A stretch of 64,000 bases of DNA from Solibacillus sp045640265 (GCA_045640265.1 JAZUES010000084.1:1-64000), one strand, 5' to 3'. Positions 25,571 through 35,257 are shown, numbered from the stretch's first letter. Made by a program: numbers and translations. The notes: generated by a model not told the origin, from the sequence alone.

Positions 25571-25680
25571 AATCATCGTCCTTCCATAAAGCAACTTCTT
25601 ATTTCTATTATAGCAATAGGTCAGACGTTTCGCACGTATTCGTTTGTAATTGACTCGAAAAAATTTTTAAGGTTTTGATT

Positions 25681-26928
25681 TCACAAATTTATTTTCCGTT
25701 GTAAACGTAACAACCGTTTTTGCCAATTTTGAAGTTGCTTTTGCTGCTGTTCCTTTTTAGCATACGTATGTGTCGCTACTAATTTTTGACCAACTTGCGA
25801 CATTTTATATGCTTTTTGAGTATCTTTCAAACGGTGCTCATAAATAATTGCCAACTGTTCATAGGCTAGTACTTGTTTCAGAAGCGGTAAGGTTGGTAAG
25901 GCTGCATGAAAAGCTTGAACCGCTAACTCATATTCGCCTGTTCTTTTTAATTCAAACGCTAAATAAAAATGGGCAAAACCCGCTTCACTCGCGTCAAACT
26001 GTTCAGTTACAGCTTTTAGTATTTCAGCACTCGTTTGTCGTTTTTTTAAATCTCCGAACCATTTACCAATATTCGTATACGTCGTTGCAGATTCTTCGCC
26101 GTCTTGTTGTAATAATAAATTTGTTGAATGTACATAAAGCGTAATTAATGATAGTAAATCCCATTCATTGTGTATGAGAATTTTCATCAGTGTTGTTGCA
26201 TTCCCGCTTTTTATTGCATCAAAATAAATAATTGGCGCTAAGTGACCTGGGATATCTCCCTGTCTTTCAAATCCCAACTTTTCTTTCTCCACTTGCGTTA
26301 GGTTCATCTTTGATAGATCATCTTTCCATAATCGTTTCGAACTATGCAATAAATCGACTTGGCGCTGTGGCTTTAATTTTGGAATATGGTGCTTATTTAG
26401 TGTCCATCGTACTTCGAGCTGCGGCCAGTCAAAGCTTTTACCATTATATGAAACAACCGTAATATTACGCTGCCAAAGCTTTGATTCAAACAAAAATGCC
26501 GCTTCATTTGAAGGGTCTGCTAGTACGTATTGCGTTAATATAAATTGTTCCCCTTTTTCTTCTAAAAATCCAAGTAAAAAAATATGCGTGCCTGCCCCTT
26601 TTAACCCAGTCGTTTCTGTATCAAAGAATACGATTACTTCATCCTCTGTCATTGCAAATGGATGATCGTCTTCTTGCATAGTCCAACGATTGATTGAATC
26701 AAAAAGTTCCCCAAGCTTATGATTTCCATGCATATAATCTAGTGGGTATCGTACTTCACGTTTAAAAAGAATACCAAAATCATTTTCAATGAGTTCCAAA
26801 CCCGCTTGCTGCCATTGTTCGACATAAGGCGGTTTTTCAGGTTTTATAAATTTTGGCTTTTCTTTTTTTTGCTCTGTTTTTTTGCTTAGCATTTTTTTCA
26901 TTTGCAAAATTTTATTTTCATACGACAT
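25681..26928 (-). CDS. mrfB: MrfB-type exonuclease (YprB)
   Basis: RNase H-fold DEDD exonuclease of 415 residues with a C-terminal TPR-like region. Catalytic acids are in FFDTETTGLKG (about residue 105), SYNGKSFDWPQ and NEWDLLSL. In B. subtilis YprB acts with helicase YprA to remove mitomycin C adducts independently of UvrABC (mitomycin repair factors A and B). ATG 26928 comes four bases after the mrfA stop with no real ribosome site of its own, so translation is probably coupled to mrfA. Confidence 0.92.
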   Translation of the reverse strand: MSYENKILQMKKMLSKKTEQKKEKPKFIKPEKPPYVEQWQQAGLELIENDFGILFKREVRYPLDYMHGNHKLGELFDSINRWTMQEDDHPFAMTEDEVIVFFDTETTGLKGAGTHIFLLGFLEEKGEQFILTQYVLADPSNEAAFLFESKLWQRNITVVSYNGKSFDWPQLEVRWTLNKHHIPKLKPQRQVDLLHSSKRLWKDDLSKMNLTQVEKEKLGFERQGDIPGHLAPIIYFDAIKSGNATTLMKILIHNEWDLLSLITLYVHSTNLLLQQDGEESATTYTNIGKWFGDLKKRQTSAEILKAVTEQFDASEAGFAHFYLAFELKRTGEYELAVQAFHAALPTLPLLKQVLAYEQLAIIYEHRLKDTQKAYKMSQVGQKLVATHTYAKKEQQQKQLQNWQKRLLRLQRKINL

Positions 26929-26932
26929 ATTT

Positions 26933-29209
26933 TCACATCATTTCATTCATTAAAATGTTCAATACTTTTAACACCTGCTTTTTACTATTACCTAAGCTAT
27001 CCTGTGCCCCGATGCATGAAGGACAACCTTCAGGACATGGGCATAGTTCGACATGCTGTGTTGTTTGTTCAAGTAAAGGTAATAGCACATCATACATTCG
27101 TTCACTCAAACCAATGCCACCAGGATAACTATCATAAATAAATAAGGTTGGCTTTTCATTATGAATGGCTTTTACTTGCGGCACAACAGATACATCTGAA
27201 CGATCGCAGTGTATAAATAACGGAATAAAGCTTGCCATCGCATAGGCCACGCCTGTTAATGCATCGGTCAATTGCTCCTCCGACCAATTTTCAGGTAAGT
27301 CAAAACTCATCCACGTAGCATTCGTGTGCATTTCCATCGGTGGTATTGAGATTGGTCCAGAGCCAATATTATCATGCGTATTAAAGCGGATTTTTTTGAA
27401 AATTGTTGGAATCGCTAGCAAACTAACATCCCCGTAACTCACAACGGCTTTTTTATAGGAAATACTTTTATCTTCACTCAATACTTTTAGTTCCACTGCT
27501 AAATTCGCATCAGTAAAGTAATCGACATCCACTTCACGGACAAATGCCTTTTTCTCTTCCCAGTCTAGCTTTTCCACTTGAAATTGAGTACCTTGGTGTA
27601 AGTAAATGGCTTCTTCGTGAAGCAATGTCATGGCAGAATACGTATCCATCTCACCAATGACTTTCGTATTTGCTGGTGTTGAAATATCAATAATGACTAC
27701 ATTTTCTTGTGCTGCCGAGCGAAGGGATATTTCATGTGCTGGGAATCGATCACTCATCCAATGCCACTGTGTACTTGTTTGAACAAGTACCCCTTCTTCC
27801 TCTAAATAACGGAGCAGCTCCTGCACTTCATATTCTCCGTAGCTATCCGTCATGGAAAATGGCAATTCAAAAGCGGCACATTTTAAATGATCCATTAAAA
27901 TCAACATATTTTCAGGATTAATGCGTGCTTCCTCTGGTGAACTACCTAACAAATAGCTAGGGTGTTGTACAACGTATTGATCCAAAGCCGTAGACTGTGC
28001 CACATAAATAATAAGTGCTTCGTCTTGGCGTCTACCTGCACGTCCAGCTTGCTGCCATGCACTAGCAATATTCCCTGGGTAACCAGTCATGATACAAGCT
28101 TGTAATTGACCTATATCCACACCAAGTTCTAACGCATTTGTACTGACTACCATTTGGATTAAACCGTTGCGGAGCCCTTTTTCAATTTTTCTACGCTCAC
28201 TTGGCAAATACCCGCCACGATAACCTTGAATTGATTCATCTTGAATTTTTTTTGCTGTTAGTGATTTTAAATACGTCACAAGCATTTCGACACGTACACG
28301 AGATTTCGCAAAGATAATCGTTTGAATACCTGCTTCATAAAGTCGTTTCGATAAATCTCTTACTTCTAATACTGCACTTCTTCTTACGCCAAATGTAGGA
28401 TGAATGATTGGTGGATTATAAAATATAAACGTCTTTTTCCCAATTGGAGCACCAGATTTCGAAATAAGTTCATGCTTCGAATTCGTTAACGATTCTGCTA
28501 ACTCTTTCGGATTTCTAATCGTAGCACTTGTACAAATAATGACTGGCTCACTACCATAGAACGCACATATACGCTGTAGACGGCGAATAACATGTGCTAC
28601 ATGGGAACCGAAAACACCTTTATACGTATGTAGTTCATCAATAACAATATATTTTAAGTTTTCAAAGAGTGACACCCATTTTGTATGATGTGGTAAAATG
28701 CCCGAATGTAACATATCAGGGTTTGTCATGACAATATGACCCGCTTTTCGGATTTTTTGACGAATGCCTGGCGCTGTGTCCCCGTCATACGTATAACTTA
28801 AAATTTCTTCATCCATTAACTCGATTAGTTCATTTAAATCCGACTTTTGATCTTGCGCAAGAGCTTTTGTCGGAAATAAATAAATCGCACGACTCGAAGG
28901 ATCCTCTAATATTTGTTGCAGTACTGGTAAATGATAACAATACGATTTCCCTGAGGCAGTTGGCGTAATGGCTGTAAAACTTTTTCCTTGTTGTGCATAG
29001 TCGAAAGCTTCACGTTGATGTGTATACAACTGGTTGATTCCACGACTGTTTAATGCTTTTTTTATAGAAGTGTGTAGTGTTGCTGGAAAGTCAGCATAAT
29101 CAGCTTCTTTCGCATCGATTGTATGCCAGCCGACAATATTTTGTTTTAACTCTTCATCATATTGCCATTCTTGTAACAATTGCTGAATCGTGCGTTGTTT
29201 GTTAAGCAT
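26933..29209 (-). CDS. mrfA: MrfA-type DEAD/H helicase with zinc-binding C-terminus (YprA)
   Basis: Superfamily 2 helicase of 758 residues: motif I TPTASGKS, motif II IDELHTY, motif III TSATIRNP, motif VI QQAGRAGRR, then the DUF1998-type domain with the cysteine cluster CPCPEGCPSC that binds zinc. In B. subtilis MrfA is a 3'-5' helicase for mitomycin damage repair. ATG 29209 is preceded by AAGGTGATGAGG and overlaps the yppE stop by eight bases (ATGCTTAA). Upstream in-frame starts (29227, 29215) are possible. Operon order: unknown 65-aa gene, yppE, mrfA, mrfB. Confidence 0.95.
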   Translation of the reverse strand: MLNKQRTIQQLLQEWQYDEELKQNIVGWHTIDAKEADYADFPATLHTSIKKALNSRGINQLYTHQREAFDYAQQGKSFTAITPTASGKSYCYHLPVLQQILEDPSSRAIYLFPTKALAQDQKSDLNELIELMDEEILSYTYDGDTAPGIRQKIRKAGHIVMTNPDMLHSGILPHHTKWVSLFENLKYIVIDELHTYKGVFGSHVAHVIRRLQRICAFYGSEPVIICTSATIRNPKELAESLTNSKHELISKSGAPIGKKTFIFYNPPIIHPTFGVRRSAVLEVRDLSKRLYEAGIQTIIFAKSRVRVEMLVTYLKSLTAKKIQDESIQGYRGGYLPSERRKIEKGLRNGLIQMVVSTNALELGVDIGQLQACIMTGYPGNIASAWQQAGRAGRRQDEALIIYVAQSTALDQYVVQHPSYLLGSSPEEARINPENMLILMDHLKCAAFELPFSMTDSYGEYEVQELLRYLEEEGVLVQTSTQWHWMSDRFPAHEISLRSAAQENVVIIDISTPANTKVIGEMDTYSAMTLLHEEAIYLHQGTQFQVEKLDWEEKKAFVREVDVDYFTDANLAVELKVLSEDKSISYKKAVVSYGDVSLLAIPTIFKKIRFNTHDNIGSGPISIPPMEMHTNATWMSFDLPENWSEEQLTDALTGVAYAMASFIPLFIHCDRSDVSVVPQVKAIHNEKPTLFIYDSYPGGIGLSERMYDVLLPLLEQTTQHVELCPCPEGCPSCIGAQDSLGNSKKQVLKVLNILMNEMM

Positions 29210-29567
29210 CCTCATCACCTTCATCAATCTTTCTTTTTAAAATAGATAAGGTATATTGCGTTGATTGAATTGATTGGATGAAGCGTTTTTTACTCGTTCC
29301 TTTATAAAAAGACTGTACAACAAATTGTTCCATTGCATCTGCTGCATGGTCAATTTGTTGTACATATAGATTTTTAGGTTGTTCAGTTTTTATCCATTGA
29401 TGAGCAGATTGCTGCCATAATTTAATAAGTGCATGCATGTCATCTACGTATGGCTTTACTTCATTAAAAAAGTCTGGATCTTTATCAAGTCTTCTCATTT
29501 CATGAAAACGGTCTAATGACAGTTGACACTCTTCTATTAATCGATTGGTTTCGTTTATTAATTGCAT
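29202..29567 (-). CDS. yppE: YppE family protein (DUF1798)
   Basis: Small helical cytoplasmic protein of 121 residues; B. subtilis YppE (123 aa) is a four-helix bundle of unknown function. Conserved features seen: an N-terminal helix TNRLIEECQLSLDRFHEMR and a C-terminal helix ending in an acidic tail. ATG 29567 lies eight bases after GAGG; an in-frame GTG nine bases earlier overlaps that site. It is coupled to mrfA by an 8-base overlap, which suggests a shared function or just shared expression. Confidence 0.85.
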   Translation of the reverse strand: MQLINETNRLIEECQLSLDRFHEMRRLDKDPDFFNEVKPYVDDMHALIKLWQQSAHQWIKTEQPKNLYVQQIDHAADAMEQFVVQSFYKGTSKKRFIQSIQSTQYTLSILKRKIDEGDEDA

Positions 29568-29616
29568 GGTTAGCACCTCAAGTAGTTTTACATAGTTGCG
29601 TTTAGTTTAACAAATT

Positions 29617-29814
29617 CTACTCATTTGTACTACTCATATGCGAACAAGTATTCTTTACTTGCCAATGCTTTTCTGCTAAGCTTACTTTCTGAAAAGCTAC
29701 GACTAGCTGAGAGACATATTCTTGCGAAAGCCTTGACTGTTCTAACTCAATTTGGAGAGTTAACAATTGTTGTGCGAAATCGAGTTGCGATATAAGCATC
29801 GAAATTTTTGACAT
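29617..29814 (-). CDS. Hypothetical 65-residue helical protein
   Basis: No family recognised. Probably a helical hairpin, glutamine/leucine rich, with one cysteine near the C-terminus. AAGGGGG seven bases before ATG 29814 is an excellent ribosome site, and the gene lies 49 bases before yppE on the same strand, so it is likely the first gene of the yppE-mrfAB operon. In B. subtilis this slot holds yppC and yppD; identity with YppD cannot be judged here. Confidence 0.65.
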   Translation of the reverse strand: MSKISMLISQLDFAQQLLTLQIELEQSRLSQEYVSQLVVAFQKVSLAEKHWQVKNTCSHMSSTNE

Positions 29815-29932
29815 AGATAAGCCCCCTTTTCGCCATTTATTCTATAAAAGATGGGCGAATCCTTGTCACTCGTCAAAACAAGTCAACAATCGCTAAAAGT
29901 TCCTAAATTATTCGTTTGAATTATCGATATTT

Positions 29933-29960
29933 TTAACATATGGATGCTTTATGTTAAAAT
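29933..29960 (+). promoter_or_regulatory. Candidate recU-ponA promoter overlapped by a dyad
   Basis: TTAACA (29933-29938), 16 bases, TAAAAT (29955-29960). An inverted repeat TTAACATA / TATGTTAA (29933-29940, 29950-29957) spans both elements and could be a repressor site. The promoter is a moderate match. Confidence 0.4.
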
Positions 29961-29998
29961 CAAACTATAGTTAATTGTATGTTAAGGAAGGTGATTCT

Positions 29999-30649
29999 AT
30001 GGTCATTCGATATCCTAATGGGAAGCTATATAATGCCTCACCTACTACCGACTCGCCGAAGAAAAAAAGCAATCAAACAAAAAAGATGGAAATTTCCTAT
30101 AGTAATCGAGGAAAAAGCTTAGAAGATGATTTAAATGAAACAAATGAGTTTTATTTACTACGAAATTTGGCAAACATTCACAAGAAACCTGTTCCCATTC
30201 AAATCGTCAAAGTAGATTATCCAGCAAGAAGTGCAGCGGTTATTCGCGAGGCTTATTTCCGCACCCCTTCTACAACGGATTATAATGGCGTATGGAATGG
30301 TTTTTATATTGATTTCGAGGCAAAGGAAACTGACAGTAAAACTTCCTTTCCATTAAAAAATATCCATCCCCATCAAATGGCGCATATGAAATCAGTAGAA
30401 AGCCAACGAGGTATTGCATTTTTTATTGTCCGCTTTAGTAAATTAAGGCGAAATTTTGTTATGCCATACAAAACGGTAGAAGAAATTTGGACAATAATGC
30501 AAGATGGTGGAAGAAAATCAATACCACTTACCATTTTCGAACAGCAAGCGATTGAAATCGATGAAGGCTATTTACCAAGACTCGATTATTTAGAAGCTGT
30601 CAAAAAGTTCATCGCAAGCGATTCAGTTTGTGAAAGTGAGGAGAATTAA
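29999..30649 (+). CDS. recU: Holliday junction resolvase RecU
   Basis: Structure-specific endonuclease of 216 residues that cuts four-way junctions during recombination and chromosome segregation. N-terminal MVIRYPNGK and the catalytic core (GKSLEDDLNETN, then GVWNGFYIDFEAKET with the metal-binding D and E-x-K) match RecU. ATG 29999 follows AAGGAAGGTG; an earlier ATG in frame (29975) has no such site. PonA begins two bases after the stop, the classical recU-ponA (prfA-ponA) operon. Confidence 0.97.
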   Translation: MVIRYPNGKLYNASPTTDSPKKKSNQTKKMEISYSNRGKSLEDDLNETNEFYLLRNLANIHKKPVPIQIVKVDYPARSAAVIREAYFRTPSTTDYNGVWNGFYIDFEAKETDSKTSFPLKNIHPHQMAHMKSVESQRGIAFFIVRFSKLRRNFVMPYKTVEEIWTIMQDGGRKSIPLTIFEQQAIEIDEGYLPRLDYLEAVKKFIASDSVCESEEN

Positions 30650-30650
30650 T

Positions 30651-33458
30651 GTGACAGAAAGAAGAAGAACGCGTGAGGAAATTCAACGCGAGCGACAATT
30701 ACAAAAGAGAAAATCCAAAAAAACAAAAACCCCTGGTTCACCTGTTGGTAAATGGGTGAAACGTATTTTATTAACCATCGTTTTACTTGGTGTACTTGGA
30801 TTTATAGGTGGGGCCGCACTTTTCGGTTACTACGTAAGTAAAGCACCCGACTTAGATGAAGAATTATTAAAAGATCCTATTTCTTCAGAGTTTTATGATG
30901 TTAATGGTGATCTTTTCGCTACGATTGGTTCGCAATCTCGTAAATATACAAAATATGAAGATATTCCAGAACAAATGCGTGATGCCATTATCGCAACAGA
31001 GGATTCTCGATTCTTTGACCATTTCGGAATCGACATATGGCGTCTTGGTGGGGCTGTTATTGCAAACCTAAAATCAGGCGGGTATTCTCAAGGTGCGAGT
31101 ACGATCACACAACAAGTTGTGAAAAACTCTTTCTTTACAAATGAAAAAAAATTAGAGCGTAAAGCACAAGAAGCTTGGCTAGCGATTCAGTTAGAACGCC
31201 AATATAGTAAAGAAGAAATTTTTGAAATGTATTTCAATAAAGTATTAATGTCTGGACGTATTTACGGATTTGGTACAGCCGCAAAAGAATTTTATGGCAA
31301 AGAATTAAGTGAATTAAGTCTTGCTGAGGCTGCACAACTAGCAGGTATGCCACAAAGTCCAAATAGTTTTAACCCATACAAAAATCCAGAACGTGCTGAA
31401 AAACGACGTAATATTGTTTTAAATTTAATGGTACAACACGACAAAATTACTAAAGCTCAAGCATCTGAAGCAAAAGCCGAGGATATAACTGCAAGTCTAC
31501 TACCAGAAGAACAGCGTGTTGCAAACAGTACAACAAAATACCCCGCCTTCTTAGATGTAGTTTTATCTGAACTTGAAAAAAACGGAGATACAAGTTTAAT
31601 TTCTGAAGGTATTAAAGTTTATACAACACTAGATCCAAAAGCACAATCAATTGTTGAATCTACGATGAATGATGACAGTAATTTCCCAACGGAAAACATT
31701 GAAGCCGGTGTTGCGGTTGTCGATACACAAACTGGTGAATTACGCGCAATTGGTGGCGGTCGTAACTATACAGGAGAATTTAACTTCAACTTCGCTTATG
31801 ACTTAACATCACGTTCTCCAGGTTCTACGATTAAACCATTAATCGATTACGGTCCTGCCATTGAATATTTAAAATGGTCAACAGGTCAAAGAATTGTCGA
31901 TGAAAAAATGACTTATACGGGCTCAAAGCAGGTTATTACAAACTGGGATAGTAAATATTTAGGGCCATTGTCTATTCGTGAAGCGCTTTATGCTTCTCGT
32001 AACATCCCAGCAGTCAAAACATTTAAAGAGGTTGGCGCAAGTCGTGCAAAAGAGTTCATCTCCAACTTAGGAATTAAAACAGATAAATTAGTAGAATCCG
32101 ATGCAATTGGTGGCGGACATGTCACATTGTCTCCAATCCAAATTGCTGCATCATATGCTGCTTTTGGTAATAATGGTACGTACAATGATGCTACTGCTAT
32201 TTCAAAAATTGTATACCGTGACGGAAAAACTTCAAAATCATATAAATCTGAACCAAAAATTGCAATGAGTGATTACACTGCTTATATGGTGACAGATATT
32301 TTACGTGATGTTTTAAGTACTAAAAGAAATTCATCTGCACCACGCGCAAGTATTTCAGGTGTAGATATTGCAGGTAAAACTGGTACAACAAACTATTCAT
32401 CTGATGAATTTAGTAAATACAATCTGAAAAAAGGTTCTGTTCCTGATTCATGGTTTACAGGATATTCAACAAACTATTCTATTTCGATTTGGAGTGGATA
32501 CTCTAAACGTAGCGAGGCAATCACAACTTGGGATGAACGTTGGTTACCACAATATTTATTCAAAGATATTATGACAGATTTAAATGATTACAACCCTGCA
32601 TCATCATTTAAACAACCAAAATCTGTTGTTTCTGCAACAGTTGAAATTGGTACTGATCCATTAAGATTGGCTAGCAGTTCTACTCCTTCAAATTTACGTA
32701 GTACTGAGCTTTTCGTAAGAGGTACTGAACCAAGTGAAGTTGCTGAAGAAGTCCATGAAGAAGAACAAACATTAACTGCACCATCGAATTTACAAGCAAC
32801 ATATAATAATGCGGCACAATCAGTTGACTTATCATGGTCACCATCTTCATTAACAGGAAGTTCTGATGAGGATGAATCTGAAACATCGGGTCCAATCACT
32901 TATGAAGTGACAATGGCCGCTGAAGGTAGTGCACCAACCACTGTTACAAGTTCAAATACTACAACAGCTATTCAAATACCAAATATAACGCCAGGTACAA
33001 CGTATACATTTACGGTAACTGCAGTATCTGGTGATTTAAGAAGTAGTAGTGCATCGGTTCCACTGGATACGAAAGATGAATCGATAACTGAGCCAACTGA
33101 GCCAGAAGATCCAAACGATACAACAGACGATCCAAATACAACTACACCAGAAGATCCAAACGATAATAGTGATAATAATTCTGGAAATGGTAATGGTAAT
33201 AACGGCACTGGCACTGGTACTGGAAACGGCACTGGTACTGGAAACGGCACTGGCACTGGCACTGGCACTGGAAACGGTACTGGTACTGGTAATAGCAACA
33301 ATAACAATGGAAATGGTAACAATTCAAATAGCGGTGGTAATAATACTTCTACTGAACCTAAGCCAAGTCCAAGTCCGACACCAACACAGCCTACTCAGCC
33401 AGCAACTCCAGGCACTGGAAATGGGGATTCGGAAGAACCCGATGATAGTGGTGAATAA
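30651..33458 (+). CDS. ponA: Bifunctional penicillin-binding protein 1A/1B
   Basis: Class A PBP of 935 residues that polymerises and cross-links peptidoglycan. Order: basic cytoplasmic N-terminus, membrane anchor (about 33-56), glycosyltransferase domain (EDSRFFDHFGID near 115), transpeptidase domain with Ser392 in STIK, S449-R-N and K576-T-G, a fibronectin type III-like domain (about 705-805), and a low-complexity T/G/N/P tail to the end. GTG 30651 follows GAGGAG seven bases upstream. The tail is encoded by a short-unit tandem repeat and probably varies in length between strains. GpsB is a likely partner. Confidence 0.96.
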   Translation: MTERRRTREEIQRERQLQKRKSKKTKTPGSPVGKWVKRILLTIVLLGVLGFIGGAALFGYYVSKAPDLDEELLKDPISSEFYDVNGDLFATIGSQSRKYTKYEDIPEQMRDAIIATEDSRFFDHFGIDIWRLGGAVIANLKSGGYSQGASTITQQVVKNSFFTNEKKLERKAQEAWLAIQLERQYSKEEIFEMYFNKVLMSGRIYGFGTAAKEFYGKELSELSLAEAAQLAGMPQSPNSFNPYKNPERAEKRRNIVLNLMVQHDKITKAQASEAKAEDITASLLPEEQRVANSTTKYPAFLDVVLSELEKNGDTSLISEGIKVYTTLDPKAQSIVESTMNDDSNFPTENIEAGVAVVDTQTGELRAIGGGRNYTGEFNFNFAYDLTSRSPGSTIKPLIDYGPAIEYLKWSTGQRIVDEKMTYTGSKQVITNWDSKYLGPLSIREALYASRNIPAVKTFKEVGASRAKEFISNLGIKTDKLVESDAIGGGHVTLSPIQIAASYAAFGNNGTYNDATAISKIVYRDGKTSKSYKSEPKIAMSDYTAYMVTDILRDVLSTKRNSSAPRASISGVDIAGKTGTTNYSSDEFSKYNLKKGSVPDSWFTGYSTNYSISIWSGYSKRSEAITTWDERWLPQYLFKDIMTDLNDYNPASSFKQPKSVVSATVEIGTDPLRLASSSTPSNLRSTELFVRGTEPSEVAEEVHEEEQTLTAPSNLQATYNNAAQSVDLSWSPSSLTGSSDEDESETSGPITYEVTMAAEGSAPTTVTSSNTTTAIQIPNITPGTTYTFTVTAVSGDLRSSSASVPLDTKDESITEPTEPEDPNDTTDDPNTTTPEDPNDNSDNNSGNGNGNNGTGTGTGNGTGTGNGTGTGTGTGNGTGTGNSNNNNGNGNNSNSGGNNTSTEPKPSPSPTPTQPTQPATPGTGNGDSEEPDDSGE
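33201..33293 (+). repeat. Tandem repeat inside ponA
   Basis: Repeats of the hexamer GGCACT / GGTACT broken by GGAAAC, coding Gly-Thr and Gly-Asn pairs in the PBP tail. Units of six keep the frame on slippage. Confidence 0.85.
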
Positions 33459-33470
33459 TTAAATTAATTA

Positions 33471-33512
33471 AAAATGCAGCTAACCTGAAATAATAAAGGT
33501 TAGCTGCATTTT
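33471..33512. terminator. Terminator of recU-ponA (probably bidirectional)
   Basis: Sixteen-base-pair stem AAAATGCAGCTAACCT / AGGTTAGCTGCATTTT with a ten-base loop, followed by TCTTTTT on +; ypoC converges from the right. Confidence 0.92.
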
Positions 33513-33516
33513 CTTT

Positions 33517-33864
33517 TTATTTTACTAAACGTAATCGTGCACATCGTTTTTTCGTTTCTTTGTATAATTCATCTAATTGACGATAACATGCATATTGAGC
33601 AGGACGCATTTTGATAAATTGGAAGCGTTCCATTCCGTTTATCGGCATCACTTCATAGTCATTGCTCTTTGAAAAAGGTGCATCGGCTTGCGAGTGCTTC
33701 ACTAAAAATTGTTCGTATAGTTGAATCCCCTTTTCCATAAATCCAAGGGCTGAGCCATCTCGTCGATCATGAGCCATATGGATTTCTTCACGTAAAGCTT
33801 CCCATTCACTAAACCAAGCATCGACCACTTCTTTTGTAATACCTTCTTTATTCACTAAAATCAT
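33517..33864 (-). CDS. ypoC: YpoC family protein
   Basis: Protein of 115 residues, called from position (dnaD-nth-ypoC facing ponA, as in B. subtilis) and its helical, charged make-up (DAWFSEWEALREEIH, MRPAQYACYRQLDELY). No catalytic motif is visible and the function is unknown. It is shorter than the B. subtilis protein as I remember it. ATG 33864 lies two bases past the nth stop, with AAGGTACGGTG as a possible ribosome site. Confidence 0.75.
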   Translation of the reverse strand: MILVNKEGITKEVVDAWFSEWEALREEIHMAHDRRDGSALGFMEKGIQLYEQFLVKHSQADAPFSKSNDYEVMPINGMERFQFIKMRPAQYACYRQLDELYKETKKRCARLRLVK

Positions 33865-33866
33865 AC

Positions 33867-34520
33867 TTACACCGTACCTTTTTTTAAACGTTTTTGCCCT
33901 TCACGACAGTCGGTTAACAACGGGCAGACTACGCATCCTGGATTTTGTGCTTTACAATGGTAGCGGCCAAAGAAAATCATTTGATGGTGCGCACGACTCC
34001 AACGTTCAATTGGCGTTTTTTTCATGATTGTTTCTTCTACCTCAAGAACGCTATCTTTCCAGCGGCATAATCCTAAGCGCTTTGTAACTCGTTCTACATG
34101 CGTATCAACAGCCATTGCAGGAACATTAAACGCAACAGATAAGACAACATTAGCTGTTTTACGTCCAACACCCGGTAACGTTACGAGTTCCTCTCTTGAA
34201 GCAGGGACTTCCCCACCATAAACATCAAGTAATCGAGCACATAGCAATTGAATATTTTTCGCTTTGTTTCGGTATAATCCAATCGAACGAATGTCATTTT
34301 GCAGTTCTTCTAACGGAACATTTAAATAATCTTGGGGTGTTTTATATTTTTGAAATAATTGTTTCGTCACTTTGTTAACTAATACATCAGTACATTGAGC
34401 GGATAATAGCGTGGCAATCGTTAGCTCAAACGGATTTTCATGAACGAGTTCACAATGTGCATCTGGATACATGCGATCCATTTCATCTAAAAAATGATTC
34501 CACTTTGCTTTTGTTAACAT
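33867..34520 (-). CDS. nth: Endonuclease III
   Basis: Base-excision repair DNA glycosylase/AP lyase of 217 residues for oxidised pyrimidines. Helix-hairpin-helix LPGVGRKTANVVL carries the catalytic Lys; the Asp is in AVDTHVERV. The C-terminal 4Fe-4S loop is C-x6-C-x2-C-x5-C (CKAQNPGCVVCPLLTDC). ATG 34520 has AGGGGGG about 11 bases upstream, at the end of dnaD, so dnaD-nth-ypoC is one operon. Confidence 0.97.
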   Translation of the reverse strand: MLTKAKWNHFLDEMDRMYPDAHCELVHENPFELTIATLLSAQCTDVLVNKVTKQLFQKYKTPQDYLNVPLEELQNDIRSIGLYRNKAKNIQLLCARLLDVYGGEVPASREELVTLPGVGRKTANVVLSVAFNVPAMAVDTHVERVTKRLGLCRWKDSVLEVEETIMKKTPIERWSRAHHQMIFFGRYHCKAQNPGCVVCPLLTDCREGQKRLKKGTV

Positions 34521-34537
34521 GTTTTACTGGGTCCCCC

Positions 34538-35257
34538 CTATTCTCTTTCTTCCAACCAGTTATAAAAGGGTACTTTTGGTTGTTGCTGTTGTTGATTCTC
34601 TGGCGCAGGTGCAGGTGTTGTCGTATATTTACGATATTGTTCGCTATGCTTTTCAATTTGTTGCAATGTTTTAATATTTTTCTTTTTCCATTCGATTAAA
34701 ATGCGATCAATATAACGTAAGCTTACTTTCCCTGCAAGTACTGCCTCTTTTAATGCTGCTTTAATTATTTCAGGTGAATGATGATCAATGTCCATCCACA
34801 TGCCAATGGTTTCGATTTCAATCGGAGATAAAAGACGCCCTAGTTCTTGTTCAAATAGTTTAAAAATTGCTGCCTCATCTACTTTTGTTGCCGTATCCTT
34901 TTGACGTATTTCCTTCGTTTGAAGTAAATCTAATAAGCGTTCCCATAATGGGTAGACCGAATATTTTTCTGATAACATGCCAGCATCATCTGTACTTTGA
35001 GAAATTTCAACAAATCCCTTTTGCATTAAACGCTGTAAAATTTGAGAAATCATCATCATTTGGAAATTTGTGCGTGCCATTAAATCATTAGGTGTTGGGA
35101 AGTCGATACCTTCTTGTTCAAAGCTGATTAAATGCAGTAAAATTAGCGCTTCATCATCTTGAATATTCATTTCGCTGTAATGCTGGAAAAATAACTGTGG
35201 CACTGAAATATGACGTTGCTCAGTCCAAACGCGGATTCGATTAAATTCATTTTTCAT
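34538..35257 (-). CDS. dnaD: Primosomal protein DnaD
   Basis: DNA-remodelling helicase-loading protein of 239 residues. N-terminal winged-helix domain (about 1-115) and C-terminal DnaB/DnaD domain with the YxxxIxxxW-type end (RYIDRILIEWKKKNIKTLQQ), followed by a Q/P-rich tail. It acts at oriC and at restart sites with DnaB and DnaI. GGGGGA precedes ATG 35257. The hairpin at 35290 separates it from asnS. Confidence 0.95.
   Translation of the reverse strand: MKNEFNRIRVWTEQRHISVPQLFFQHYSEMNIQDDEALILLHLISFEQEGIDFPTPNDLMARTNFQMMMISQILQRLMQKGFVEISQSTDDAGMLSEKYSVYPLWERLLDLLQTKEIRQKDTATKVDEAAIFKLFEQELGRLLSPIEIETIGMWMDIDHHSPEIIKAALKEAVLAGKVSLRYIDRILIEWKKKNIKTLQQIEKHSEQYRKYTTTPAPAPENQQQQQPKVPFYNWLEERE

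Noticed and set aside
33201..33293. Possible CRISPR-like repeat array
   Set aside because: Units are 6 bases without spacers and encode the Gly-Thr/Gly-Asn tail of PonA in frame.
32972..33462. Several open frames on both strands with V/P, C/Q or L/A repeats
   Set aside because: They are shifted readings of the ponA tandem repeat; repeats of period six open all frames.
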